Shown in pieces: positions 8,992-18,189 of a DNA stretch of 64,000 nt. The position numbers and the translations under genes were made by a program. The notes below the pieces were generated by a model, which worked only from the letters and a program-made list of their open reading frames with translations, did no database searches and was not told the DNA's origin. Origin of the DNA: Thermoguttaceae bacterium. GTDB taxonomy: Bacteria; Planctomycetota; Planctomycetia; Pirellulales; Thermoguttaceae. Numbering within the stretch: the first letter of the stretch is position 1; each line of letters opens with the position of its first letter. The stretch lies in NCBI GenBank assembly GCA_025062105.1, contig JANXAQ010000255.1, positions 1-64,000 on the forward strand, written 5' to 3'.

Positions 8992-9138
8992 CTATACGCA
9001 GGAAGGGCAAAGAGTCCCTTCGGCGGAACTGTTACCATTTTCTAATGTAAAAAAGTAGAAAACACTCTACAACCGTATCCACCTCGATTTTTTTCCTTTT
9101 TAAGCAACTGCTTATCCTCTAGATGGTTCCTAAAAATC

Positions 9139-9326
9139 GGAATCTCTGCAAAATCCTGAACATCCAGAATTTTATAAAGCTTTGATTCGCTCAGAAGTGG
9201 CCCACCCAATTCAAAGACCTACTACATGCACCCTGCAGTAGTATTAGGAACCCACCATATTGGGGGAGAAATGGAGGCCACTAAAACGATGTATAAATAT
9301 CGCATTTAAATTATGCAGAGATTTCC
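9139..9326 (+). repeat. R1 element
   Basis: The ends are GGAATCTCTGCAAAATCCTG and TGCAGAGATTTCC. The central part is diverged (CACCCTGCAGTAGT) compared with other copies. An R2 element follows directly. The bases 9002-9138 before it hold nothing I recognise. Confidence 0.8.
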
Positions 9327-9329
9327 TTC

Positions 9330-9478
9330 CTCTCGACTTTTGCCAATGTGGTGTTTTGCCCAAATGGGAAAATTATAACTCCTTGGAATTATTGGAGTTA
9401 GGAAATAGTGTGGCCAAAAAGAAGCTTCGTCGTAACCGCTAGACCAAAAGAAGTTAGGGAAAATGGCAAAAGTCGAGC
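9330..9478 (+). mobile_element. R2 MITE-like element
   Basis: The ends are CTCTCGACTTTTGCCA and AATGGCAAAAGTCGAGC, with TA after the right end. The internal palindrome AACTCC-TTGGAATTA-TTGGAGTT is very clear. Confidence 0.85.
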
Positions 9479-9685
9479 TAAAGCCTACCGGAATCAAAAG
9501 TTTATAGAGTTAAATATTAAATATATATTTATGATTGTGTAGAAGTTCCCTAACAAAATGATTCTCCCTAGAAAGTGGAGGTATTTTGCCGTTCATAAAG
9601 CGATAGACAAGTTCATTCTGGAAGAAGCACTAACTTAGGCAGTTTCTTTAGTTGGCTGCAGTGGGGTATTACTGATTCCGGAAAC
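9479..9685. other. AT-rich intergenic stretch downstream of the TPR gene
   Basis: It contains short pieces reminiscent of an inverted R1 (ATCAAAAGTTTATAGAG near 9492 and GTAGAAGTTCCC near 9539), too eroded to call. No terminator is apparent for the minus-strand gene that ends at 9686. Confidence 0.4.
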
Positions 9686-12268
9686 TCAGTTTCCTTTCTG
9701 GCATTGGGTTTTCAGGCGGCGGAATTGGGTTGCTAGTTCCGGCCCGCCCATGCTCGGATATAGGATCTCTAAGCGTCGGATACGTTCTAGGGCCTGCTGG
9801 GAGCGGTTCAATCGGCATTCGGCTAAGCACATTCCATATTGTGCCCGGAACCAAAGGGGGCTGCCCAATGGGGCAAGTCGGCTGATTTCCTGCCATTTCC
9901 GGAGGCCTTCTTCGACCAGGGCCAGGTCGGGCTGGTTGGTGCAAAACTGCGCATACATCTCTTGGATGCGAGAATCTTTTGGGTATTTGTAGGCGGCGGC
10001 TCGGAAGGCCGCTAGTGCCTGGGCCGGTTGGCCCAGGTCGGCCAACGCCTGAGCGTGCAATCGGACCAGGGTTCGCTGGATCGCCTCCGGGAGCTGGCCC
10101 TGTCGGGTTTGGAGCAATTCGATAGTTTGTAACTGCAGGTTAGCTATGGCTGGACGGACTTCCGGCCCGCCGGTAGCACTCAATCGGCCTAACCCCTCTA
10201 GCAGGATCAAGAGGATTTCCGGTTTAGCTGTTCCGACTTCCTGAAGCACTTGCATAGCCTGTTGGGTTTGGCCACTGGCCGCCAAACAATAGACCCAAAG
10301 AATCTGGGCGTCGGATTTCCATTGCGGATCGGCATCTGGGCAGGCTTGTAAAGCGGCTGCCAACAGCCGCTCCGCCTGCAGGTAGCCTTTGGGCGTAAAA
10401 TCCAGCCAAAGCCTGGCAGCTGCCAAAACGGCTGCTTGCTGCGCCGGGGACCATCGTTCTGGCAGTCGGCCGTCGGGTCCCAGGATGAGGGATTCAAACC
10501 ACCGGGCCGCCTCTTGCGCACGAGCCGCCACCAATTTGCCGGCTGCCTTCTCCTGGGCCAACCACTGTCCATACACTCGGCCTACGGACTGGACGGCCTG
10601 GGCAAAATCAGGGTCGGAGGGGCTGATTTCTTGGTAGGCCTCCACCGCCCCGGCCCAATCCCGACGCAGTTCCGCTAAGCGACCGGCCAAGTGCCGAATC
10701 CGGTTCGTGCTCGGATGCTGCGGCCAGCGGCGGCGGTGTTCGGCTAGAAGTTGGCTGTACTGCTCCAACGCCTCGGCCGATCCTGTCTTGGCCAGTTCGG
10801 CGGCATGGTGGATGGCCAATTCGTGGGCCTTGGGGGCCTCCGGATGCTCCGGCCACTGATAGGCTAATTGCCGATAGCGGGCTAGGGCCTCGGCATGGTG
10901 CCCCTGCTGGTGATAGATGGTCGCAGCTACAAAACCTGCTTGAAACGCCCCTGCGCCGTCGCCAGCCTCCCGGGCTGCTTTTTGTGCCTGGTCATAGGCT
11001 TGGATGGCTTCCTGGAGTTTACCGCTGCGGTAAAAGCCTTCAGCGGCTCGAATCAGGGTGGCTACCTGAGCCGTTTCCGGCGCCCGACCCAATCGGGCGG
11101 CCAACAGCACCTCGCCTCGCCGCATCCAATACGGCCCATATTGTTGCCCCAAAAGCCGAACCTGTTCTGAGGCCCGTTGATAGAGCATTTCGGCCTGTTG
11201 GGCATCCTGAGCTTTTTGAGCCGCCTCCCACTGAGCCACATAGGTTTCCAGCACAGCCAAGTCCAGTTCAGCAGAGCGGACGGAGTGCTTTTGGAGCTGC
11301 TGGGCTAGGGCAGCCGCCTCCGCCGGTTTTCCTTCAGCCAACAGAAGCCGAATCTTCTCCGCCTGAAGACGCAAGTCTATTTCCAATGAAGGCTTCCCCT
11401 CCAGCCAATGAGCTAAGCTCTGATGAGCCTCGTCCCATCGTCCCAAAAGTCGGAGGCAGACGATCTGATCCACCCGGGCCTTCCAGACAAGCGGATGCTC
11501 TGTGGGATGTCGGGCCGTCCATTCCAAAAGTTTCAAGGCTTGTAAGAGCCCGTCGGCCCGCTCTGCGCTGGCAGCAGGATACGTCTGGGCCTGGTTTCGA
11601 TAGGCCCGGGCCAGTTCATACCGAATGGTTTCGGCCATAGCCTCCCAATGGGCGGCTGGGGGAGTGGGTTCTTCTGGGGGCCGAATCGGTCGACCTGCTG
11701 TTGGGGCAGATTCTCGACGTAATCCTTCTACCACCCTCAAAAGCTCTTCTAGTCGGCGGATGGCCTGACGAAGTTGGTGCCTGGCTTCCTCCATGGCTTC
11801 GGCACCTGCTTGGGTTAGTTCTGCCTCCTGGCGGGCCAGTTCCCCCCAGGCCAACAGATTCAATGCCTCCTGCAACCGCACCTGGACGGCCCAAGCACTT
11901 TGCGGATACTGTTGTAAAAAGGCCTCCAGCGGCTGTTGGGCTTGCTGCCAGAGCTTTGCTCTGTGGGCAGGGGGAGCGGCAAGGGCCTTCTCGGCCAATG
12001 TGATCGAAAGTTCAATGCTTATTTCCGCCCGCCCCGCTACCGGTAGATCCTTGTCTGTCAAAAGGCGCTGGCAGTACCGCTCAGCCAACTCATAAAGCCC
12101 CCGCTCCCGCAGCCCTGCCAAAAACCGAGCGTCCTCTCCAAGCCCCGGTTGAGCTAAAGCCAAACCACTCCTTGCACCCAACAGGCCTACAAAAAATAAC
12201 TGATAAACTCCGATCCCCAACACGCATACCGACCACAGGGGTAACTTGTTCCAGGCGGATTTTCTCAT
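9686..12268 (-). CDS. large exported tetratricopeptide-repeat protein
   Basis: This 860-residue protein has a signal peptide (hydrophobic 12-38, likely cleavage after A39 in LALAQPG). The rest is alpha-helical with many TPR-like units. Examples are GRAEISIELSITLAEKAL, YPQSAWAVQVRLQEAL, FYRSGKLQEAIQAYDQA, and YRQLAYQWPEHPEAPKAHE. It resembles the planctomycete and proteobacterial TolA-associated or YfgC/BamD-like cell-envelope TPR proteins in architecture only. No catalytic domain is seen. It is the last gene of a minus-strand run VWA-TPR-TPR, 57 bp after the smaller TPR gene. Its role is probably as a protein-interaction scaffold on the outer face of the cytoplasmic membrane. The specific function is unknown. 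Confidence 0.85.
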   Translation of the reverse strand: MRKSAWNKLPLWSVCVLGIGVYQLFFVGLLGARSGLALAQPGLGEDARFLAGLRERGLYELAERYCQRLLTDKDLPVAGRAEISIELSITLAEKALAAPPAHRAKLWQQAQQPLEAFLQQYPQSAWAVQVRLQEALNLLAWGELARQEAELTQAGAEAMEEARHQLRQAIRRLEELLRVVEGLRRESAPTAGRPIRPPEEPTPPAAHWEAMAETIRYELARAYRNQAQTYPAASAERADGLLQALKLLEWTARHPTEHPLVWKARVDQIVCLRLLGRWDEAHQSLAHWLEGKPSLEIDLRLQAEKIRLLLAEGKPAEAAALAQQLQKHSVRSAELDLAVLETYVAQWEAAQKAQDAQQAEMLYQRASEQVRLLGQQYGPYWMRRGEVLLAARLGRAPETAQVATLIRAAEGFYRSGKLQEAIQAYDQAQKAAREAGDGAGAFQAGFVAATIYHQQGHHAEALARYRQLAYQWPEHPEAPKAHELAIHHAAELAKTGSAEALEQYSQLLAEHRRRWPQHPSTNRIRHLAGRLAELRRDWAGAVEAYQEISPSDPDFAQAVQSVGRVYGQWLAQEKAAGKLVAARAQEAARWFESLILGPDGRLPERWSPAQQAAVLAAARLWLDFTPKGYLQAERLLAAALQACPDADPQWKSDAQILWVYCLAASGQTQQAMQVLQEVGTAKPEILLILLEGLGRLSATGGPEVRPAIANLQLQTIELLQTRQGQLPEAIQRTLVRLHAQALADLGQPAQALAAFRAAAYKYPKDSRIQEMYAQFCTNQPDLALVEEGLRKWQEISRLAPLGSPLWFRAQYGMCLAECRLNRSQQALERIRRLEILYPSMGGPELATQFRRLKTQCQKGN

Positions 12269-12325
12269 GGTTTGGCAAAAATAGGCTATGTGAAGTGCTT
12301 CTAGGGCCCTACGGGTACTAGCCTA

Positions 12326-13429
12326 CTAGTTGCTTGTGGCAGAAGCAGGCTGTTTTTGAAGTTCATGGAGCCGTTGGCTGGCTTCGGAGCCAGAAGCAGT
12401 GTCTGGATACTTGGCCAATACTTCCTTATAGAGTCGAGCTGCTTGTTCGGTCTGTCCGAGCCGCTGTAGGGCGGCGCCAGCCTCAACTAATGCCCTGGCA
12501 GCCAACGACCTGGGCCGACCGTACAAAATGGGAATTCGCATCCAAGCCAAGGCCGCCTCCTCCCATCGGTCTTGGTGGGCCAAGGCTCGACCCAGCACAT
12601 AATATGGTCCGGCACGAAGCCCGGCAGGTAACTTCTGAATGGTTCGTTCCCAGACCTCCAACTGAGCCGGTTCTACCTGCACCTGGCTCCGCCAAGTTTG
12701 AGCCAAGGCCAACAGAGCGATCCGTGGATCTGGATGCCGAACCAGGGTATTTAACCGCTGTAAAGCCGTCGCTCGATCTGGACCGGAGAGCAAATGGCTA
12801 GCCCCCAACAGCACCGCGGCCGGCGCCTGCTCCGGGTCCTGGGCCAACCATTGCTTAGCCTGCCGCTCCAAACCGACATCCGGTACCCCTGGCAGCCAGG
12901 CCAACGGAATTACCTCCCAATAAAGGGTGTCCGGATCACTTTGCACTAAAAGCAGAAAGGTCTCGCCGGCAGCCGTTGCTTGACCGGTCTCCTCATAACA
13001 GACTACCATCCTAGCCAACATCTGCCGCCGGACCCAACGACGCGGTTCCTCTTCAATGGCCTTTCGATACAGGTGCAGGGCTTCGGTGAACCGGCCCAGC
13101 TGGAACCGCTCTTCGGCTTCCTGGTGCAATGGACTATACTGAGTATGCACCCGGAGCACTTTCTGAGCGGGGATTTTTTGCTCTCGGCCATCCGGCAATC
13201 GCAGGAAAAGCAGTTGGCCGGTGTACTCCAAAACCTGACCACTAAGGCGGGCTCTCGCACTGCCCGCCCCCCCTGGATTCCACTCGACTACGTCCTGCGG
13301 AGACATCTGTTGGGCATAAGACAACGCAGCGGCTAGGCACCAAATAGCTACACACCCCACCCAGCAAAACCGACTATGGATTCGCTCCCAATGAATCTCT
13401 GTCAGCTGTCTCAACTCGACTTTTGCCAT
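12326..13429 (-). CDS. exported TPR protein whose start codon lies in an R2 element
   Basis: The 367-residue protein has a hydrophobic signal segment at about 22-39 (CWVGCVAIWCLAAALSYA, likely cleavage before QQMSPQ). A beta-rich stretch follows (45-90, GQVLEYTGQLLFLRLPDGRE), then TPR-like helices. The C-terminal unit is TEQAARLYKEVLAKYPDTA. The only ATG before the signal peptide starts MAKVEL and lies inside the terminal inverted repeat of the R2 element at 13413-13563. That end carries GTTAGGAAA just upstream, which may act as a weak ribosome-binding site. TTG and GTG alternatives exist a few codons in. The gene is followed closely by the 860-residue TPR gene, and the two are probably co-transcribed. 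Confidence 0.8.
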   Translation of the reverse strand: MAKVELRQLTEIHWERIHSRFCWVGCVAIWCLAAALSYAQQMSPQDVVEWNPGGAGSARARLSGQVLEYTGQLLFLRLPDGREQKIPAQKVLRVHTQYSPLHQEAEERFQLGRFTEALHLYRKAIEEEPRRWVRRQMLARMVVCYEETGQATAAGETFLLLVQSDPDTLYWEVIPLAWLPGVPDVGLERQAKQWLAQDPEQAPAAVLLGASHLLSGPDRATALQRLNTLVRHPDPRIALLALAQTWRSQVQVEPAQLEVWERTIQKLPAGLRAGPYYVLGRALAHQDRWEEAALAWMRIPILYGRPRSLAARALVEAGAALQRLGQTEQAARLYKEVLAKYPDTASGSEASQRLHELQKQPASATSN

Positions 13430-13563
13430 TTTCCTAACTTGTTTTATCTCCAGGAGTTACGACGACACATCCTTTTGCTCCTACGATCCTCTAACTCCCA
13501 TAGTGGGAAGCAGTTAAAGCGTTTTCCCTTCCCGGGGCAGCTAAAAATGACAAAAGTGCAGCT
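13413..13563 (+). mobile_element. R2 MITE-like element overlapping the TPR gene start
   Basis: The ends are AACTCGACTTTTGCCA and GACAAAAGTGCAGCT. The left 17 bases coincide with the first codons of the minus-strand TPR gene. It separates this gene from the upstream VWA gene. The flanking dinucleotides are CA rather than TA. Confidence 0.85.
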
Positions 13564-13619
13564 CAAAGCCCTTTGGCATATCTGGCAAAATGCCCCCGGC
13601 TAAAGCAAAGTCGCTGCCC

Positions 13620-14717
13620 TCATTCGGATCGGCCCAGCCGGGTAATATCCACATAGGCATAATTTCCCTGCGTCATTTGGGCCAAACGTGCCAAAAAACT
13701 CGGTGGTCCAGAGCGTGGCCCCATGCCGAACTCAATCGTGTGGATCGGGATGCCGGCTGCGCGGCGTGCAATTCTCTCCAATTGGCCGTCCGATAGCTTC
13801 GGATCATCGGCATCGGTTAGGAAAAAGATACAATCTGGCCGGAGTCGAATCGCCGCCAGCAGCGCCTCTTCATGTCGAGTGCCGCCGTCCGGAGTGATCG
13901 AACGGACCCATTTTTTGGCCCGATCTTTGTTCTGCGGAGTAGCTAGTGGTAGCTTACCCGGATCGCCCGCCGGATTAAAAATCCATTGCTGATCGTTGTA
14001 AAAAATAATCTGGAACTGGTGCATAGGCTGGAGGCTTTCGATACTAGCCAAAAGTTGAGCTTTGGCTGCCTCCAACGGGCTTATGCCGCCAAAGCCTTCC
14101 ATGCTGGCCGATCGGTCAAATACATACACAAACCGAGTGCCTTCACCTTCAACATTAAAGACCCTTGTTTTGCCTTTGCCGGAGGGAACCCCTGCGCTAC
14201 TGCCGGCCGAAGGCCCTTGGCCCGCCTGCCCAGCATGGCCGATGCCACCGCCTTCCAGTGCCTGGATGCCGACCATACTACTGGTTGCACTGGGCAGAGC
14301 CGGAGTGGGATCGGGGGGGCTACGAAATGCCAATACCTCGGCCAAACTTGGCTCCGTGGCTAAAGAAGCGGCTGTAACCGGCGCCAAAGAATCCGACGAT
14401 TGGTCCTGATAATAATTTCTACCGTCCTCTGTAGGAGCCAGGCTCCCTTGCAGACTTATCGCCCTGGGCCCCGTGCCTATGGGCTGCCACCAAAGGGCTA
14501 GTAAGATTAATACCACCAAATGCACGATCATCGACACCAGCCAACTAGGCGCTTGCTGGTGCCAGAACCGACTTTGGGGTGGAGCTTCCTCCACCGGCGG
14601 GACCACCAAGATAACCGGTCCCTTGAAAGTTTGACCCCTCACATGGTGGTAATCCGCCCCCTTTTTAATGGGATGTTGGGGAGGAGGCGGGGGTATGAAA
14701 TGAGTTCTGTCCGGCAT
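13620..14717 (-). CDS. membrane-anchored von Willebrand factor A-domain protein
   Basis: This 365-residue protein has a proline-rich cytoplasmic start (PPPPPQHP), one membrane helix (about 58-77, WLVSMIVHLVVLILLALWW) and a Gly/Ser/Ala-rich linker. A VWA domain covers about 188-350. The metal-ion-dependent adhesion site is visible: DRSASM (D-x-S-x-S), a Thr in DGGTRHEEA, and an Asp in FLTDADDP. The domain should therefore bind a divalent metal and a protein ligand. Planctomycetes encode many such VWA proteins, often beside TPR proteins as here. The gene heads the minus-strand run, with an R2 element between it and the TPR gene. Binding partner unknown. Confidence 0.85.
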   Translation of the reverse strand: MPDRTHFIPPPPPQHPIKKGADYHHVRGQTFKGPVILVVPPVEEAPPQSRFWHQQAPSWLVSMIVHLVVLILLALWWQPIGTGPRAISLQGSLAPTEDGRNYYQDQSSDSLAPVTAASLATEPSLAEVLAFRSPPDPTPALPSATSSMVGIQALEGGGIGHAGQAGQGPSAGSSAGVPSGKGKTRVFNVEGEGTRFVYVFDRSASMEGFGGISPLEAAKAQLLASIESLQPMHQFQIIFYNDQQWIFNPAGDPGKLPLATPQNKDRAKKWVRSITPDGGTRHEEALLAAIRLRPDCIFFLTDADDPKLSDGQLERIARRAAGIPIHTIEFGMGPRSGPPSFLARLAQMTQGNYAYVDITRLGRSE

Positions 14718-14931
14718 ACTCAGCCTAACGGCTTAAAACCACCCGTTGCGGGCATCTCCAACCCTTTTTCTCAAAGCAACCTATCTTTATAATACAGCAG
14801 AATCTCCCCTTTTCGGGAGTCCAAACCAACAACATTCAGCCAAGTAGAACACCCTTTAAATCTTAGCGAAATTAGCAAAAAACTTCTAAAGTTTTCCTAG
14901 GTCTCCTAAATTTACCAAATTTCACTTTTTC

Positions 14932-15086
14932 GGAACCTTGCAAAATCCTGAACAATCTGAGGCCTAGGAGCATATATTGCTGCCGGTAGCAGAACGCTCG
15001 GTATGTCTATTAATACTATATGTTGGGCCAGCAGTGCTAACGATCCTATATGTAGTGTTAGCAAGTCTGAATCACACTGGCAAAAA
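14932..15086 (+). repeat. R1 element, degenerate
   Basis: The left end GGAACCTTGCAAAATCCTG is recognisable, and the central GGCCAGCAGTGCTAACGA block aligns with the R1 core. The right end is lost where an inverted R1 begins. The stretch 14718-14931 before it shows no gene, only a weak CTCCCGAAAAGGGGAG-type hairpin near 14800. Confidence 0.6.
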
Positions 15087-15225
15087 GGAACCTCTGCATA
15101 ATTCAAAGGTGATATTTTACTATCCTCCCTCTAACACCATATCTAGGACGCTAGCATTGCTAGAACCCAATGGATAGTATGTGTTCGGGTAGGAGAATTC
15201 AGCAGCTATAGAATCGCCTTCAAGG
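15087..15225 (-). repeat. R1 element, inverted and truncated
   Basis: It begins with GGAACCTCTGCATAATTCA, the complement of the R1 right end, and runs through GCTAGCATTGCTAG. It stops before the expected left terminus, where R2 sequence takes over. Confidence 0.7.
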
Positions 15226-15346
15226 AAAGAAAAGAAAGCTGTAACTAGTTGCAAGTGTTGGAGTTCGCAAATCTGGGAAACGCAGGAAGATATCGTCGTA
15301 ACTCTCGGATTCAAAGGCAGTTAGCAAAATTAGCAAAAGTCGAGCT
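15226..15346 (+). repeat. R2 element, left end missing
   Basis: The right half of R2 ends in AGCAAAAGTCGAGCT, 11 bases before the def start codon. It therefore forms the whole immediate leader of def. Confidence 0.7.
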
Positions 15347-15357
15347 GTGGGGTTGCT

Positions 15358-15996
15358 ATGGCATCGAATATTGCTGGACCATTGCTGAACACAGCCAAGC
15401 CTAGGTTGATTCAGCGGATTGTGCAATACCCGCATCCTGCGCTTCGGCATCGCTGCAGGCCGCTCCGGCAGGTCGATGCGGAGCTTTGGCAGATGGTGGC
15501 CGAAATGTTGGAACTGATGTATGAGCGGGATGGGGTTGGTTTGGCGGCCAATCAGGTGGATTTGCCGTATCGGCTTTTTGTCATGAATCCTACCGGGGAT
15601 CGGACTCAAAAGGAACAGGAGTTTGTGTTGATCAACCCGGAGATTCTGAGCCGAAAGGGAGGGATGGAAGAAAAGGAAGAAGGGTGTTTGAGTTTGCCAG
15701 GTATTTTTGCGCCAGTGCGCCGATCGTCTAAGATCGTTCTGGCGGCGTATAACCTTCAGGGCCAGGAGGTCAAATACGAGTTTGAGGGCTTGGCTGCCCG
15801 GGCTGCCCAACATGAACTGGACCATTTGGACGGAGTGTTGTTTATTGATCGGCTCAGGCCAGCCTGTTTAGCCGAGATCCGGGAAAAACTTTTGGAATTG
15901 GAACAGGAGTTTAGGACGAATCGTCGGCTGGGGCTGATTCCGGATGACGCCCAGATTGCTGCTCGATTAGCGGCTCTAGAAGCCCTCCGCACGTAA
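15358..15996 (+). CDS. def: peptide deformylase
   Basis: This metalloenzyme removes the formyl group from the N-terminal methionine of new proteins. All three signature motifs are present in the 212-residue chain: GVGLAANQ (motif I), EEGCLSLPG with the metal-binding Cys (motif II) and QHELDHLDG with two His ligands and the catalytic Glu (motif III). The length is slightly above the usual 170-200 residues, because of a C-terminal helical tail. The ATG at 15358 is 11 bases from an R2 end, with only GGGG as a weak ribosome site. The TAA stop lies in the 10-bp target duplication (15991-16000) of an R3 element. No fmt gene is adjacent. Confidence 0.96.
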   Translation: MASNIAGPLLNTAKPRLIQRIVQYPHPALRHRCRPLRQVDAELWQMVAEMLELMYERDGVGLAANQVDLPYRLFVMNPTGDRTQKEQEFVLINPEILSRKGGMEEKEEGCLSLPGIFAPVRRSSKIVLAAYNLQGQEVKYEFEGLAARAAQHELDHLDGVLFIDRLRPACLAEIREKLLELEQEFRTNRRLGLIPDDAQIAARLAALEALRT

Positions 15997-16000
15997 ATAG

Positions 16001-16477
16001 CTCGCTGTTTTACACAAGTTGGTGGAAGTGGTCGGACCTCATTTAGGCAAATCCCAAAGCTCGCTGAAAAGAGCAGAATGGATAAAATAGGCAATATGGG
16101 CAAAACAGTTTCTAAAATCAAACATTTCCTGTTCTTCCAAATGTGATGGACCTCTACAAAATCTTGAACATATAGTGAACTTCATGAACTTTTCGATTTT
16201 ATACCCATTGGGTTTTCTTCTCTCCGAACACCTACCCTACTATGGACTTCTTAGCAATCTGGCTCCCTAGATATTGGGTTAGAAGGGGATCAGCAAACAT
16301 GGTAAAAAATATCCTCTTCTTCAATGATGCAGGGTTCCCCTAAAGATGGAATTTTCTCAAGGTAACAATTGCCTTCTCTTGAAAGGTTTGTTCTCCCACT
16401 CTATTTCCGCCTATTTGGAGCAATTACTTCTAGCCGGCTTGATGGTAATACCCACAAAGATGGGGGACAACAGCGAG
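16001..16477 (+). mobile_element. R3 MITE-like element interrupted by R1, with perfect 10-bp target duplication
   Basis: The ends are CTCGCTGTTTTACACA and GGGGGACAACAGCGAG. It is flanked by ACGTAAATAG on both sides (15991-16000 and 16478-16487). Removing the R1 at 16148-16338 leaves about 286 bp that align along their length with the reverse complement of 8697-8991. The left duplication contains the def stop codon. Confidence 0.88.
16148..16338 (+). repeat. R1 element nested in R3
   Basis: The ends are GGACCTCTACAAAATCTTG and TGATGCAGGGTTCC. It sits in the R3 copy between the blocks AAATGTGAT and CCTAAAGATGG, which are contiguous (apart from a few bases) in the intact R3 at 8697-8991. Confidence 0.85.
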
Positions 16478-16633
16478 ACGTAAATAGGCAGAGACGAAAA
16501 ACATTTCAGGGGAGTAGAGTACTACATTGGGATCTGGCTATTTGGAGAACATAGGCATTTTAGGAAAAGCAAGTCCTCGCTCTAGAAACCCCAAAGGTTT
16601 CTAAAATAATTTTTTAATGTTTTTCCCAAATTC

Positions 16634-17890
16634 ATGGCCACTTCATTCGGAAGAGTTCAAGCATCTTCTAATCAAGCAATGTGTATGCTGTTTAAATTAT
16701 CTATGATTTGCAAAACACCTATTTTTTGTATTTTACTTCCATCATTAATTGTGCATGGCTCTCTAAAACCACTGTTTGCTCAAGTCCCGGAAGAAGTCAA
16801 ACAAACCGCTCTTCGGTTCGGTAAACTCCTGGGCCCAAAACCTTATGTTAAACCTCCCGATTGGGCTAATCCCGATGCTCCGCTGCTTTTCAGCTTCGCT
16901 TGGCTAACCGATATGCATCTAGATGGGTCGAACCACCAACAGATGGAAAAGACCCTTGGATGGATTCGGCAAGAATTAAAACCGACCTTTTTGCTGCTGA
17001 CAGGGGATAATAGCGCCTTCGTGCCGGCAGGAGGCGGCAGCGGCCAGCCGGTCCTCCGCAACCTCCGACGCCAACAGTACTTGCAGCAGTGGTTGGCTGA
17101 GCATTGGAAAGGGCCTTATGCTATTATCCCCGGCGACAATTGGCCTGAGGGGTTTGAAGGGGTTTTCGGCCCTCGGCAATACCGGCTGGCCTGTGGAGGC
17201 TTGCACTTGCTGATGTTAGCGCCGGATGCCATGCACCATGGCCCGGGCTTAGAAGGGCTTTCGGCTTTTGACCCGGAAACTCTCGATTGGCTACGGAAAG
17301 ACTTGGAAAAGTATCGGCTGCATCCGACGCTGGTGGCTATTCATGAGCCGATCTATCCTCCTACCTTTATCGATGCCCCCCGAGTTCGGAAGATTCTAAA
17401 AGAGTTTCCTCAGGTCATTGGTGTTTTGCAAGGGCATTTGCATATCGACTTGGAGCTTCGGGATGGTCAGCAGCAGTATTTGGTCGCTCCGGCGGTTGGC
17501 CCAGGCCTGCCCCCGGCTTTCAAATACCTGCAGGTGTATCGGCATATACTGATCATACGAACAGCAGAACTAGATCCGAAAAGCGGCCAATGGCGATTGG
17601 CGAACAAATGGCAAAAAATTCATATTCCTCCACCGTTCCAGCAGGTGCTTGAGCCGGTAGCTGAGGCAAGCCATTCCACTAGCCGCTCTGACTCTCGCAT
17701 GGCCAGCGGCACCGAAAGCCCTAGTTGGCCTGGCCGGCAAAAGCCGCTCCTGATCCTCTCTTGGCGCCCGCCGCAGCCAGTCCGGGACGATCCGGCCCTT
17801 GTGCGCCGAGCAAACGAATTGCTAGAGGCCATCCGGCAATTTCTATGGAAAGAAACTCCCCGACTATGGATGGAAGCCGCAGGCCGATAA
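16634..17890 (+). CDS. exported calcineurin-like metallophosphoesterase
   Basis: The protein has up to 418 residues, with a hydrophobic signal segment (about 29-49, cleavage after FAQ). A metallophosphoesterase fold follows. Metal-binding motifs visible are LTDMHLD (D93, H95), LLTGDN (D125), AIHEP and LQGHLH. The usual GNHD motif is replaced by IPGDNW near 172, so the catalytic His/Asn arrangement differs from classical members. It could be a phosphodiesterase or phosphatase acting outside the cytoplasm; the substrate is unknown. The start is uncertain: ATG codons at 16634, 16679, 16685 and 16703 all precede the signal segment and none has a clear ribosome-binding site. It stands alone. Confidence 0.8.
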   Translation: MATSFGRVQASSNQAMCMLFKLSMICKTPIFCILLPSLIVHGSLKPLFAQVPEEVKQTALRFGKLLGPKPYVKPPDWANPDAPLLFSFAWLTDMHLDGSNHQQMEKTLGWIRQELKPTFLLLTGDNSAFVPAGGGSGQPVLRNLRRQQYLQQWLAEHWKGPYAIIPGDNWPEGFEGVFGPRQYRLACGGLHLLMLAPDAMHHGPGLEGLSAFDPETLDWLRKDLEKYRLHPTLVAIHEPIYPPTFIDAPRVRKILKEFPQVIGVLQGHLHIDLELRDGQQQYLVAPAVGPGLPPAFKYLQVYRHILIIRTAELDPKSGQWRLANKWQKIHIPPPFQQVLEPVAEASHSTSRSDSRMASGTESPSWPGRQKPLLILSWRPPQPVRDDPALVRRANELLEAIRQFLWKETPRLWMEAAGR

Positions 17891-17950
17891 TTGATATGTT
17901 CTTTTGTCCAAATTTACCTTCCCGTCTAAAAGAGGTCTGTTTCTCGAAAG

Positions 17951-17984
17951 GCTCTTTTTGCCTCCAAAAAAGATCAAAAAGAGC
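17951..17984. terminator. possible terminator hairpin after the phosphoesterase gene
   Basis: GCTCTTTTTG and its exact complement CAAAAAGAGC form a 10-bp stem with a 14-base loop, 60 bases after the stop codon at 17890. A T-run (TTCTTTTTTTCCC) follows only after a few GC bases, so it is not a textbook terminator. Confidence 0.4.
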
Positions 17985-18189
17985 GCCCCGGTGGTTCTTT
18001 TTTTCCCAAAAAATGGTATAGTAAAAAAAGTTTCTATCACTTTGTTTGCATTATGTGAGCCGAAAGGAAAAGTTCCTCTTTGTCATCGGGAGCAAAAGCA
18101 GGAATCCACTTCAGCAAAACATCGGAGAAAAATCTGGATTCCCGCTTACGTGGCAATGTCCCTCGTAGGGCCCTTGTGCCTCAAAAATA
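17985..18189. other. intergenic stretch with an R9-like palindrome
   Basis: It contains TCATCGGGAGCAAAAGC near 18080 and CTGGATTCCCGCTTACG near 18133. Both are the building blocks of the R9 hairpins found at 32-41 kb. No gene is seen. Confidence 0.4.

Noticed and set aside
10984-11640. Open frame of 218 codons on the plus strand
   Set aside because: It is antisense to the large TPR gene and is Pro/Arg-rich, as expected for a shadow of GC-rich Ala/Leu codons.
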